Shown here piece by piece: positions 6,909 to 15,114 of a stretch of 15,114 bases of DNA (its first letter is position 1; each line of letters opens with the position of its first letter). The position numbers and the translations under genes are program-made. A model generated the notes under the pieces. It made no database searches and was not told the origin of the DNA. It was given only the letters and a program-made list of their open reading frames with translations. Origin of the DNA: Acidobacteriaceae bacterium (GTDB taxonomy: Bacteria > Acidobacteriota > Terriglobia > Terriglobales > Acidobacteriaceae); assembly GCA_003133425.1 (NCBI GenBank), contig PKXI01000452.1, forward strand, positions 16,669-31,782, given 5' to 3'.

Positions 6909-8138
6909 TCAGGGGGCTTCTCCAAACACTGCTCCACGCCGTTCGTTGCCGAGCATGGTCATCAGGATTGCCAGAACAAAGACGACAGCGGCGGTGCCAG
7001 CCAACGCGTCAGAGTAGCGGCCATTGCGAACAAACGCCGCCTCAAGATAAACGACCGCGCTAGCCAGCAAGACTCCAATTTGATTTCCCAAACCGGGCAA
7101 CGATCCCCGGATCGATTCGGGAGAAAGTTCGGACAAGTGAGCGGGCAACACTCCCCAGGCGCCCTGTACGAAAAACTGAATGAGGATTGCACCGGCGATG
7201 AGGAGAGAAAGCGAATGCGAGAACGCCCACATGGGAATGACGCAGAGCCCACCGATGAGGGCCAGCACGATTGACCGGCGGCGACCGAACTTGTCAGAGA
7301 GCGCACTGACTGACAGTGCGCCCGCTATGCCACCAGCCATGGAAAGCGCGGACAGGAAAGCTCGTCCTTTGGCAGCGATTCCCCACTGGCGCTCGAGAAA
7401 AGTTGGATACAGGTCCTGGGTGCCATGAGAAGTCATGTGCATGGTCATCATGAAGAGCGTGACGTAGGCCAGGAGTTTCCAGTACAGGATAAGCGTACTC
7501 CAAAGGGCACGCCAGTTCTTTTGATGCGTGCGCTTCCATACGGCAGACTCGCTGACGTTGAAAGCAACAAACACCGCAGCGGCCAGGGCGGGCAGCGGCC
7601 CTAGGAAGAAGAGTGGACGCCAGGAGAATCGGTCGTATAAGAGAAAATAGGAGGCTGCCGCGAAGAGGTAACCGATGGCGTAGCCCTCCTGAAGCAATCC
7701 CGAGAATACGCCGCGCAGACGAGTGGGAACCTTCTCCATGGCCAGCGAGGCGCCAACTCCCCATTGACCGCCCATGACGATTCCGAAGACAGCGCGAATG
7801 AGAATGAATTGACCGAATGTGTGGGAGAGACCAGTGAAGATTTCTACGACGGCGAACGCGAGCAAGTTGATCGTGAGGGGAAGCCGTCGGCCATAGCGGT
7901 CGGCAATGAGGCCAAATATAATGGCCCCGACGGGCCGGAGCGCCAATGTTGCCGTAAGCGCAAGCGCGACCGTTTTGTCGTCTTTGGCGAAGCTATGGCC
8001 GATGGCCGTGAGGCTGAAGACTACAAGGAAGAAATCGAACCCGTCGAGAGCCCAACCCGAAAATGCACATACGAACGAGCCTACCCACCGATCACTTGTC
8101 GATGGTGGGTTTCGAAGAGCCTTGGCAGAGGCGACCAT
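6909..8138 (-). CDS. MFS transporter, JEN/sialate-type carboxylate:H+ symporter
   Basis: This 409-residue inner-membrane permease shows about 12 hydrophobic segments. It has the N-half MFS loop motif GLIADRYGRR (residues 76-85) and the C-half counterpart ALSDKFGRRRS (279-289). The string SHGTQDLYPT (237-246) matches the JEN-family signature N-x-x-S/T-H-x-S/T-Q-D-x-x-x-T, except that its first Asn is His234 here. That family carries lactate, pyruvate and related monocarboxylates, and sialate in NanT. The opening WALDGFDFFLVVFSLTAIG is also typical. It is last in the operon, 124 bases after gene A, and probably imports a product of the upstream enzymes. ATG 8138 is the only ATG before the first membrane segment, but no good ribosome-binding site precedes it. 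Confidence 0.85.
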   Translation of the reverse strand: MVASAKALRNPPSTSDRWVGSFVCAFSGWALDGFDFFLVVFSLTAIGHSFAKDDKTVALALTATLALRPVGAIIFGLIADRYGRRLPLTINLLAFAVVEIFTGLSHTFGQFILIRAVFGIVMGGQWGVGASLAMEKVPTRLRGVFSGLLQEGYAIGYLFAAASYFLLYDRFSWRPLFFLGPLPALAAAVFVAFNVSESAVWKRTHQKNWRALWSTLILYWKLLAYVTLFMMTMHMTSHGTQDLYPTFLERQWGIAAKGRAFLSALSMAGGIAGALSVSALSDKFGRRRSIVLALIGGLCVIPMWAFSHSLSLLIAGAILIQFFVQGAWGVLPAHLSELSPESIRGSLPGLGNQIGVLLASAVVYLEAAFVRNGRYSDALAGTAAVVFVLAILMTMLGNERRGAVFGEAP

Positions 8139-8262
8139 AGAATACCGATGAGAGGAGAGAGCCCAATCACCCAGAAAGCTGAAGCGTAAGGCTTCAAACT
8201 CACTCCAGCTTTCCAGATGTAGGCAAAAGATACTATCGGACTCATGTTGAGCGAAACGTAAC

Positions 8263-9738
8263 CTATGCGAGACTTAACTTTTGAACCGCAGAACCTACGG
8301 CTTTGAGATTGGCCAACTTCATCTCAGAGTATTTGCGTGAGATGAGAACGCCGTCGGCCCCGCCGTGGAATGCAGCTAGGACAGCGTCTTCGGTGCCGCC
8401 AGGCGTGCACTTGCTGTGGTTTTCAGCTGTAGGAATATCGATGTCGATTCCAGGCCACAGGAGAGTCTTGGTCCCCTCGAGTCCTGTGCGCGCGCGTTTT
8501 GTCTCGCGGTAAACATAGTCGGCGGAGAAGCCGGTAAATGGAATTTCTGCAAGGCCTCTTTCCTGGTAATCCAACACGCGGTAATGGAAGTCGAGCAGTT
8601 CCTGTTTGGGAATATCCCCAAACATGGATGAACCTACGTTGTTGACATAATCAGCCATGCGTTCGCCGCCGCAGTTGTGGTAGATGACGATCTTGAGAAA
8701 GTCGGAATGAGGTGCGATGGCAGCGAGGTCCTGCTCGGCACGATAAATGGGATTGAAGGAGTTGTTATGCCAAATGTGCCAGCCAACCTGGATAGAAGGC
8801 TTGACCGACTTGATCTTTTCATAGATTGCGGCATAAGTCTCCCGGAGACTGTCGGTCCACAGCATCTCCCAAGCGAGCAACTCCGGATAGCGCAGCATGA
8901 GGCGCCACATCGCGACATAGTAGCCGTCGACCGGGCGCTTGCCTTGATGCGACGCAGCCACGAATTTCTGCAATTCGAGGAAGCCTTGGCGAGCACGATC
9001 CGGATCGATACCGCGCGATTTGGCCTTGGCTACGCAGTACTGGCAGAAGCAAGTAACATGGCCGCCTTCTGCGCGGCCATGACTGGCGCCGAGCATGTTA
9101 GAGAAGGCGCCCTGGCGTTCCGATCCCCACATGATGCCGTCAATATCGTAAGTCCGCGCCCAGTTCTCCGACATGCCGAGAAGCCAGTTACGATAGTTCG
9201 GATTGTTAAAACAGAGCGTAACGGCGTCGTCGCCGGATAGTTCCTTCTCTTCGAGTTGCTGAATATTGGGCAAGCCCTTAAGGAATACATCCTCGAACCA
9301 GCAAATGGTCTTCATTCCGCGCTTGCGGGCAGAGGGTAGCACCTCTTTCAGCACGTCGTAGTTGCCAAAGTCAGGCGCGCGAAAGTCCTTGAAGACCGTA
9401 TCGGAAAAGTACTTCGGATTCACCTCCGTGAAGCACCCGCCATGGAACGTGTCTGTGTCGTAGGCCTGCTTGCCGTGATCGGGAAGCGGCTGGCCCGGCA
9501 CCTGGCGTCCCGCGATTCCGCGTCCATAAGTGAAAGTTGCAACGAACAAAGTGTTGATTGCAGCATCCTGTTGAAATTCGTCTAATGCCTTCTCGACCCC
9601 TTCGTCGACGAAGGACACAGCTCCCACCTGGAGTCCGATCATCTTTGAGGTTACTGGAGCGGCTGCAGCGTGCGAAGCCGGTACTGCCGTTGCCAAGGCC
9701 GCAGCGGATGCGCTTTGAATGAATGTTCTTCTGTCCAT
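8263..9738 (-). CDS. Tat-exported TIM-barrel-like putative glycoside hydrolase (paralog A)
   Basis: The protein has 491 residues. It opens MDRRTFIQSASAAALATA with Ala-rich cleavage sites near residue 24, a twin-arginine signal for export of a folded protein. The core resembles uncharacterised TIM-barrel putative glycosidases; I cannot name a numbered family. Conserved strings shared with paralog B include FNNP (177-180), DIDGIMWGSER (198-208, candidate acids Asp200 and Glu207), the cysteine motif CFCQYC (Cys230, 232, 235), KRPVDGYYVAMWR, VGWHIWH (318-324), SADYVYRETKRA and ISRKYSEMKLANL near the end. WFED (147-150) is another candidate acidic pair. The triple cysteine could bind a metal or form disulphides. 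The start is fixed by GGAGAGG 7-13 nt upstream of ATG 9738. It begins 23 bases after the amidohydrolase stop. Confidence 0.75.
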   Translation of the reverse strand: MDRRTFIQSASAAALATAVPASHAAAAPVTSKMIGLQVGAVSFVDEGVEKALDEFQQDAAINTLFVATFTYGRGIAGRQVPGQPLPDHGKQAYDTDTFHGGCFTEVNPKYFSDTVFKDFRAPDFGNYDVLKEVLPSARKRGMKTICWFEDVFLKGLPNIQQLEEKELSGDDAVTLCFNNPNYRNWLLGMSENWARTYDIDGIMWGSERQGAFSNMLGASHGRAEGGHVTCFCQYCVAKAKSRGIDPDRARQGFLELQKFVAASHQGKRPVDGYYVAMWRLMLRYPELLAWEMLWTDSLRETYAAIYEKIKSVKPSIQVGWHIWHNNSFNPIYRAEQDLAAIAPHSDFLKIVIYHNCGGERMADYVNNVGSSMFGDIPKQELLDFHYRVLDYQERGLAEIPFTGFSADYVYRETKRARTGLEGTKTLLWPGIDIDIPTAENHSKCTPGGTEDAVLAAFHGGADGVLISRKYSEMKLANLKAVGSAVQKLSLA

Positions 9739-9761
9739 GGTGATTCCTCTCCAACTTAGGT

Positions 9762-10612
9762 TTAGTCAAGGCCCAGAATCAGGGCGGGATTTCTCTTCGA
9801 CATCACTTCAATTTCAGCAGGGGTCAAGCCTTCTCTTTGAAGTCCTTCGAAGAACGAAAGCAGGCCGTCCGGATGCGGCGGATTTGCCGGATGCCCCATA
9901 TCGCTCGAAAGTACACACTTATCAATGCCCACAGCGCGAATCGCCTGGGCGTAATCGGAGAATTCGAACTCCTTGAAAGGACCGATAAGTCCGTTATAAA
10001 CGAATTCAATCCAAGCTCCGTTGGATGCTGCTTCCTTCATCTGACTTATTTGCATATGAATTGGAGCAATCATGGCATGAGTGACTACGATCTGACGAAC
10101 ACCATGTCGATGTGCTTCCTGAATCAGCAAGAGAACTTCTTCTGAGGTTGAATGCCCTGTTTCCAGAATCAGGTCATGGCGAGCGATTACATCCAATACA
10201 TTCTTCACCTCCGGCAGAAGTTCGCCGTTGCATGATACAGACACAAACGGTCGAGACTGTTTGGAGTAGAGGACCTGCGCTTCAGTGTCAAACGATCCCA
10301 TCCAAACAAAACGCCCCGCCCCCCAGTGACCCTCGCCATATGATCGACCGCATGAGGATTCATGCCGCCCACTGGGAGATTGAGAGCAACGCCGCCAAAT
10401 ATCTCGATCCCAGTCACCACTTTACGAACCAGATACGCAAGATCCGCCGTCGGTTCAAATTGGTTCTTGAGAACAATTCCGCGCATTCCCTGTGCCTTTG
10501 CAAGACGCGCGAGATCCAACGCGTCAATAGTCCGGGCAAGGCTGTCTGGACCGCAGTGACAGTGGATGTCGATAACCCCCGCCAGGGGCAGTTCCAACGA
10601 GGCGGAGGTCAT
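9762..10612 (-). CDS. Amidohydrolase-type metal-dependent protein (DUF6282-like), frameshifted
   Basis: The first frame (10612 down to about 10318) reads VIDIHCHCGPDS with the metal-binding HxH (His17, His19), then MRGIVLKNQFEPTADLAYLV. The second frame (to TAA 9764) carries ILETGHSTSEEVLLL, IVVTHAM and LSSDMGHPANPPHPDG, matching the later His, His and Asp metal ligands of the amidohydrolase superfamily. The frames meet in a G-rich run (plus strand C4-G-C6, 10314-10324). Adding one base gives VTGGRGRFVWMGSFD and a seamless 283-residue protein. Its role in the operon is unknown; a hydrolase or lactonase acting on a released intermediate is possible. No signal peptide is seen, so it is probably cytoplasmic. 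It starts 46 bases after paralog B and its start has only a weak ribosome-binding site. Confidence 0.75.
10314..10324 (-). other. Frameshift site in the amidohydrolase gene
   Basis: The minus strand reads GGGGGGCGGGG where one further G is needed to join the two conserved halves in frame. The gene's other 850 bases look undamaged. It could be a homopolymer sequencing error, a recent inactivating indel or, less likely, a programmed frameshift. Confidence 0.75.
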
Positions 10613-10658
10613 AGCGTTCCCAGCATCAAATGTTGTTGTAAGAAAGCCCGGTGAAGCA

Positions 10659-12212
10659 TCAAACGATTCCTATCTCGCGAAGTGCGTCACCTACAGCCGC
10701 CAAGTTTGCCAGCTTCATCTCAGAATATTTGCGTGAGATGACCAATCCTTTGGCACCTCCGCGAAAGCACGCCTTTGTGCATTCGTTTACAACCGGTGGA
10801 CTGGGCCGGCTAAATTGAAGATCCACGTTTGCAATATCGACGTCGAGCCCCGGCCAGATCTGAGCGTTTGTACCTTTGACATCTTCGACCGCGCGCTTAG
10901 TTTCGCGATAGACATAATCCGCGGAAAGGCCCGTGTATGGAAGTTCTTCGTAGCCTCGTTCTCTCAGATTCATTATCCGATATTCAAATTGCAACGCTTC
11001 GTCGATGGGCATATCGCCGTAGATTGTCTTGCTCGCACTGGTGATGTAGGTTTCCATCCGCGTGCCGCCCAAGTTGTTGTAAACCGTAATCTTCATGAAG
11101 TCGGAGTATTTGCCGATCTCAGCCAGGTCAGTCTGTGCGCGGAAGAAAGAACTAAAACTCAGAGCATGCCAAACATGCCAACCCACCTTTGCTTCCGGAC
11201 GGATTGCCTTCGTCTGCTTGTAGATCGCTTCATAGGTCTCGTGAACGCTGTCGTTCCACATCGTCTCCCAGGCCAGAACCTCCGGATACCGGAACAGGAT
11301 GCGCCAGAGGGTGACGTAGTAACCGTCGTTCGGCCTCTTGCCCCCCCGACAACTCTTTACCCACTTCTCAAGCGCGTGAAATCCCTCGAAGGCACGCTCG
11401 ACGTTCACGCCCCTTGACTTTGCCTTTTCCTGGCAGAACTGGCAGAAGCAAGTCACGCGCGCCGGATCATTTCCATTGCGGTTGTGCACAGACTCCACCA
11501 TGTTTCCGAATGCTCCATACCGTTCGGAGCCCCACATGATGCCGTCTATGTCATACGACTTGACCAAGTCTTCCTGCAATGCCAGCCAGAATTTATGGGT
11601 GTCCGGATTGTTAAAGCAGACGGTCTGCGCATTCTGTCCATAGAGATCACGCTCCTGGAATTTCTCTATACCAGGAATGGTCGAGCCGAAAACGTCCTCG
11701 CTCCACGCGTAGACTTTCATTCCGCGTTTCTTTGCGGCGGGAATCACCAACTCAAGACAATCAACATTCCCGTAATCCGGCGCCTTCACCGGCTTGAGCG
11801 CAGTGTCTTTGTAGTACTGCAAATGGGGCGTGGCGTAAACGCCGCCATGTCCCTTGGAGAAGTCCTGATCCTGCAGAACCCCGTGATCCGGAAACGGGTG
11901 ACCTTTAAGCTGCCTGCCGGTTATGCCGGTACCGTAACTGAATGTCCCCATGAAAAGGGCGTTGACTCCGCCCTTTTCCTGGAGAATGTCCAACACCTTC
12001 TCAGTGCCTTCATCGAGAAAGGAGACAGCGTCAATCTGAATGCCGATGACAGGTTTATCAGGCAAGCTGCTTGCCGCCGCTGCCTGCACGGCACCCTGCG
12101 CTGGATCCGGCGCAGCATGAAGCCCGCTGAGAGGCTGTGCAAAGCCCGTTCCCAATGCAGCAACAGCGGAGCCTGCACCGGCTAGAAATCTTCGACGATC
12201 GATTCCCGACAT
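10659..12212 (-). CDS. Tat-exported TIM-barrel-like putative glycoside hydrolase (paralog B)
   Basis: The protein has 517 residues and a longer Tat signal than A (IDRRRFLAGAGSAVAALGTG, cleavage probably after an Ala in the AAP or AAAA region). By eye about half its residues match paralog A over the full length, including FNNP (200-203), DIDGIMWGSER (221-231, candidate acids Asp223 and Glu230), CFCQFC (Cys255, 257, 260), KRPNDGYYVTLWR, RYPEVLAWE, VGWHVWH, SADYVYRETKRA (430-441) and ISRKYSEMKLANL. WSED (170-173) is the counterpart of WFED in A. GGGAAGG lies 6-12 nt before ATG 12212, and the receptor stop is only 12 bases upstream, so the two are almost surely co-transcribed. The family is unidentified; an exported carbohydrate-active hydrolase is the best inference. 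Confidence 0.75.
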   Translation of the reverse strand: MSGIDRRRFLAGAGSAVAALGTGFAQPLSGLHAAPDPAQGAVQAAAASSLPDKPVIGIQIDAVSFLDEGTEKVLDILQEKGGVNALFMGTFSYGTGITGRQLKGHPFPDHGVLQDQDFSKGHGGVYATPHLQYYKDTALKPVKAPDYGNVDCLELVIPAAKKRGMKVYAWSEDVFGSTIPGIEKFQERDLYGQNAQTVCFNNPDTHKFWLALQEDLVKSYDIDGIMWGSERYGAFGNMVESVHNRNGNDPARVTCFCQFCQEKAKSRGVNVERAFEGFHALEKWVKSCRGGKRPNDGYYVTLWRILFRYPEVLAWETMWNDSVHETYEAIYKQTKAIRPEAKVGWHVWHALSFSSFFRAQTDLAEIGKYSDFMKITVYNNLGGTRMETYITSASKTIYGDMPIDEALQFEYRIMNLRERGYEELPYTGLSADYVYRETKRAVEDVKGTNAQIWPGLDVDIANVDLQFSRPSPPVVNECTKACFRGGAKGLVISRKYSEMKLANLAAVGDALREIGIV

Positions 12213-12224
12213 GATATTCCTTCC

Positions 12225-15114
12225 CTAGAAGTCAATCTTCACTGCTGCTTGGAAGATGCGATTTGCATTGAGAGTACTTGTAACCTTACCGGCCGAAGAA
12301 GATCCTATGGTTGCATTGGGAGCAGAGAAAGTTGGGTGATTGGCCAGATTGAAGCTCTCAAAACGAATCTCGAACCGTCTGGTCTTTGAGTCGCCCAACG
12401 CAAAGGTTCTTTTCAAAGTGGCATCAACGGTAACCAATCCATCGGCGCGCAAGATGTCCCGTCTTGAATTGCCATAGGTATATTGCGTCGGGGATGTGAA
12501 CGCTGTTGGGTCGAACCACTTGGCCGGCGTGGGGCTCGAGAGCTTGCCGCTTGCGATGCGGTTCGGCCATTGACCGGAGACGCCCGTATTCGCAACGTCG
12601 CTCGAGAGGGTCGGCGTGAAGGGCTGACCGGTGCGGTCCGTGAAGATACCGGCAAGCTCCCATCCACCGACCAGCGCGTTGACCACTCCGCTTCTATTCA
12701 AAAAAGCGCGGCCCTTTCCAAACGGAAGCTGATAGACAGAGCTGATGGTCAGGTTGTTGGTGATGTCGTAGCTGCACAGCCCGTAATTCTGCCCCAGAAG
12801 AGTCAGCGTCGGCGGCGCGCCTTCCACTGAGCCATTATCCAGGCACTTGGCCCGCGTGTAGGAAACGAGTGCGTAAACTCCCGAGCCCATTCTCTTTTCC
12901 AGTGTTACCTGGAGCGCGTTATAGTTCGCATCCCCATTGCTCAATCCTATGGATGCCGTGCCCCACTGCGGAAAAGGCCTGCGGCTCTGAACATTGCCTG
13001 GACCCGGCGTCGGAACATTTTCAGGAACGCTGATCAGTTGGTTATGGATGGTCCGATTTCCGGAGTAACCGAGGTTAAGCGACATGTCCTTCAAAAGCTG
13101 TCTCTCGACTGCGAAGCTGTATTGATACATCAAAGTGTGATTCATGCTAACCGGAGCCGAAGAGATTGCCGGTTGTTGACAGCTGGACAAGGCTGGCCCT
13201 ACGCCACCGGCCCAGTTCGAGCCTGTGCAAGGCGAGCCCGGATTTGGATTGGCAGCGACCAGGGACGATCCTACCCACTGGAAAGGATTGGACCAATAAA
13301 ACTCCCCCGTCGCGGCAGAGTTGATGAAGATGGGTGCTGCGGCTGGATTGGTAATGTTCTGCTGGATCATAATCGGAGGCACGTGAGCCCATTGAAGCGA
13401 CATGTTGGTATCCAGAAATATCGGGAAAAGGCCGTACGCTGCGCGAACAACCGTTCGATTGTTCCCGCCAGGACGTCACGCAAGCCCGACACGCGGAACA
13501 TATAGCCCCGGACCCGTCTTCCGTATGGATTCGGGCAGATGAAGGGCTGAGGTTCCCTCAATTCTGTCGCTGAAGAGCGGCATAAGCTGCGAAGTCTCCG
13601 GCTGCGCATTTGGATCGAGTAGCGTTCCCGAACTGTTGGTTGGAACAATCACCAGGCCTTTTGCCGAATTGTTGAAGCCTGTAGTCGTAGACGGCTCGAA
13701 TGCAGAAGTCTGCGAGTTGACTCCCCTGAAGAACGGATCGTACTCCCAACGAAAGCCCAGGTTCAATGTCAGGTCGCTCCGCACGCGGTAATTGTCCTGG
13801 ATGAAGGCCGCCCATTGAATCGCCTGATTTCCATAAAGAGTAAGAGGATATGAACGAGTGATCGTTGCAGGAAGGCCAAGCAGGAAATCGGCAAAAGCAT
13901 CTCCTGTGAATTGAGTGGTGAAGCCAAACACTCCCTCCTGAGACTGGCCATTGAAGAAGCTGTGTCTTTGCACCCACATCTGGCCGCCAAATTTCAAATC
14001 ATGCTTGCCCTTTGTGTAATTCAAACTGTCGGCATATTGCCAGGTGCGAATTCGATTCGACTTCGGGTTGTTGCCGTTACCTGAACCATTGAAGGCCGAA
14101 TAACCCGAAAGAGTAATATAAGGAAAACTCGGGCTTACTTGTACCACATCGTAACCCTGAATGCCTGCATTCTTAACATAGTTAGTGCCGGCAAGGATGG
14201 CGCTGAAAAGAAAATAATCCCGATAGTAGGAAGCTCGCGCTTCGTTTAGCCAGTGGGCTCCGAAGAGGTGTGTCTCACTGAAAGCAAAATTCTGCGCTCT
14301 GCTTGTCAACGACTGAGTTTTTAGGGCAGGGAATTGATTAGGATCGGTCTCCTGATTATCGGCAATGGAATAGCGCCCGAACAGATGGTCGGTGGCTGAG
14401 AGCGCGGTATCGATTTTGAGGTCGCTCTTTACAATATTCAACCCCTGCGAAGCGTTGAAGTTTGACTGACTCTGCGTCGGCATATACGGCAGGAAGAATG
14501 TGGCTTGGGGGGAGATGAGGCCCTGAGGAATCAGGTTGCCAGCGAAAGCGGTGCCGGTGAATGGGTTCTTGATTGTCTTGCTGAATTGCCCAGTGCGCAT
14601 GGAATCTGTTGGTACGATATCCGCGAAAGTTATCCCTTGCGTCTGTCGCGAGGCCTCGAGATCGACAAAGTAGAACATCTTATCTTTCCTGATCGGTCCG
14701 CCGGCAGTGCCGCCAAACTGGTTCCGCTTCAGAACGTTCTTCGATGTGACCGCAAAGTAATTGTGGGCGTCGATGATATCGTTGCGGATGAATTCATAGA
14801 CTGTACCGTGTAACTCGTTGGTGCCACTTTTCATGTTGACACTTACTACGTTGGGAGTGTGTCCATACTCCGCCGGCATGTTGGACGTAAAGACCTTGAA
14901 TTCAGAAAGTGCGTCTACGTTGGGCTGGACGTTGGTTCCGCCCTGCTCATATTCGGTTATATCTGCGCCATCCATCAACCAGCCATTCCAGATGAATCCG
15001 GTCCCGTTGATCTGCACATTTACGACCGAAGCGCGAAGAGATCCTCCGCCGGTAATTGTGCCCTGGCCTCCCGGCGTGTAACTGGCGCCAGGCACTAGGT
15101 CTCTGACCGTGTGA
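12225..15114 (-). CDS. Oar-like TonB-dependent outer-membrane receptor, 5'-truncated by window edge, with internal stop
   Basis: About 960 codons are visible and the frame is open to the window edge, so the signal peptide and the usual N-terminal carboxypeptidase-regulatory-like domain lie outside. Visible first is the plug: TVRDLVPGASYTPGG, then NVQINGTGFIWNGWLMDGAD, EFKVFTSNMPAEYGHTPNVV, VNMKSGTNELHGTVYEFIRN and NQFGGTAGGPIRKDKMFYFV. A long beta-barrel follows and ends in AAVKIDF, with the terminal Phe typical of outer-membrane proteins. Such receptors take up large oligomers with TonB energy. An in-frame TGA at 13478-13476 (codon 546 of the visible part) sits where the family has the Trp of PRxGxAW, and the last 416 codons continue in the same frame. 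It heads the operon. Confidence 0.88.
13476..13478 (-). other. In-frame TGA within the TonB-dependent receptor
   Basis: The minus strand reads PRVGLA, TGA, then RPGGNNRTVVRAAYGLFPIF without a change of frame. A TGG here would restore the common PRxGxAW motif, so a single G-to-A change explains the stop. Translation ending here would remove 416 residues of the barrel. Confidence 0.8.

Noticed and set aside
7764..8189. 141-codon plus-strand frame opposite the permease
   Set aside because: It is antisense to conserved transmembrane coding sequence, and its highly charged translation is the usual shadow of a hydrophobic gene.
8081..8245. 54-codon minus-strand ORF opening MSPIVSFAYIWKAG with a hydrophobic stretch, overlapping the permease start
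   Set aside because: It has no ribosome-binding site and overlaps the permease in another frame. The hydrophobic stretch is short and not clearly a membrane protein, though a tiny leader peptide cannot be excluded.
8677..9240. 187-codon plus-strand frame opposite paralog A
   Set aside because: Antisense shadow of a conserved gene. A similar shadow appears opposite paralog B, as expected from shared codon pattern.
11484..12185. 233-codon plus-strand frame opposite paralog B
   Set aside because: It is long but wholly antisense to a gene with a Tat signal and full-length paralogy, and has no domain of its own.
1..15114. CRISPR arrays, insertion-sequence transposases, toxin-antitoxin or phage-defence genes
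   Set aside because: I looked for regularly spaced direct repeats, DDE-type or recombinase motifs and nuclease motifs and saw none. The only tandem repeats are inside the arabinofuranosidase coding sequence.

Overview
The window looks like a chromosomal segment from an Acidobacteriota-type soil heterotroph. This is an inference from the gene style: a very long Oar-like TonB-dependent receptor heading an operon of Tat-exported proteins, a GH54 arabinofuranosidase with large adhesin-like extensions, and a trehalose synthase. There is no rRNA or other direct taxonomic marker.

Layout. (1) 1-812, minus: the N-terminal 270 codons of a trehalose synthase (TreS), cut by the window edge. (2) 813-2337: about 1.5 kb with no convincing gene. 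It holds the 3' part of a tRNA-Asp(GUC) gene (1343-1387) without its 5' half, a perfect hairpin right beside it, and a 12-bp perfect-stem hairpin at 1781-1812. The tRNA fragment reads like an attachment-site scar of an integrated element. (3) 2338-5805, plus: a secreted 1155-residue GH54 alpha-L-arabinofuranosidase. Its C-terminal half is a lamin-tail domain interrupted twice by arrays of short beta-type repeats. (4) 5806-6908: a non-coding zone with several perfect palindromes, a short orphan ORF with a good ribosome-binding site, and a frameshifted fragment of an unrecognised gene (6290-6783, minus). (5) 6909-15114, minus: a co-directional five-gene cluster. In transcription order it contains an Oar-like TonB-dependent receptor (5' end outside the window), a Tat-exported TIM-barrel-like putative glycosidase (B), a small metal-dependent amidohydrolase-type protein, a paralogous Tat-exported protein (A), and a JEN/sialate-type MFS carboxylate permease. 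A terminator-like hairpin follows at 6858-6883.

The five-gene cluster is the most interesting part. Its gaps are 12, 46, 23 and 124 bp, and three of the five starts are tightly spaced, so it is probably one transcript. My reading is a dedicated uptake-and-degradation locus: the receptor imports a substrate across the outer membrane, two exported paralogous enzymes with a CFCxxC motif act in the periplasm, and the permease takes up a small carboxylate-like product. The amidohydrolase would act on an intermediate. The substrate cannot be told from sequence.

Two genes of this cluster carry lesions. The receptor has an in-frame TGA where the family normally has the Trp of a PRxGxAW motif, and the amidohydrolase has a one-base contraction in a G-rich run. 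These are either real decay or sequence errors, and raw reads would settle which.
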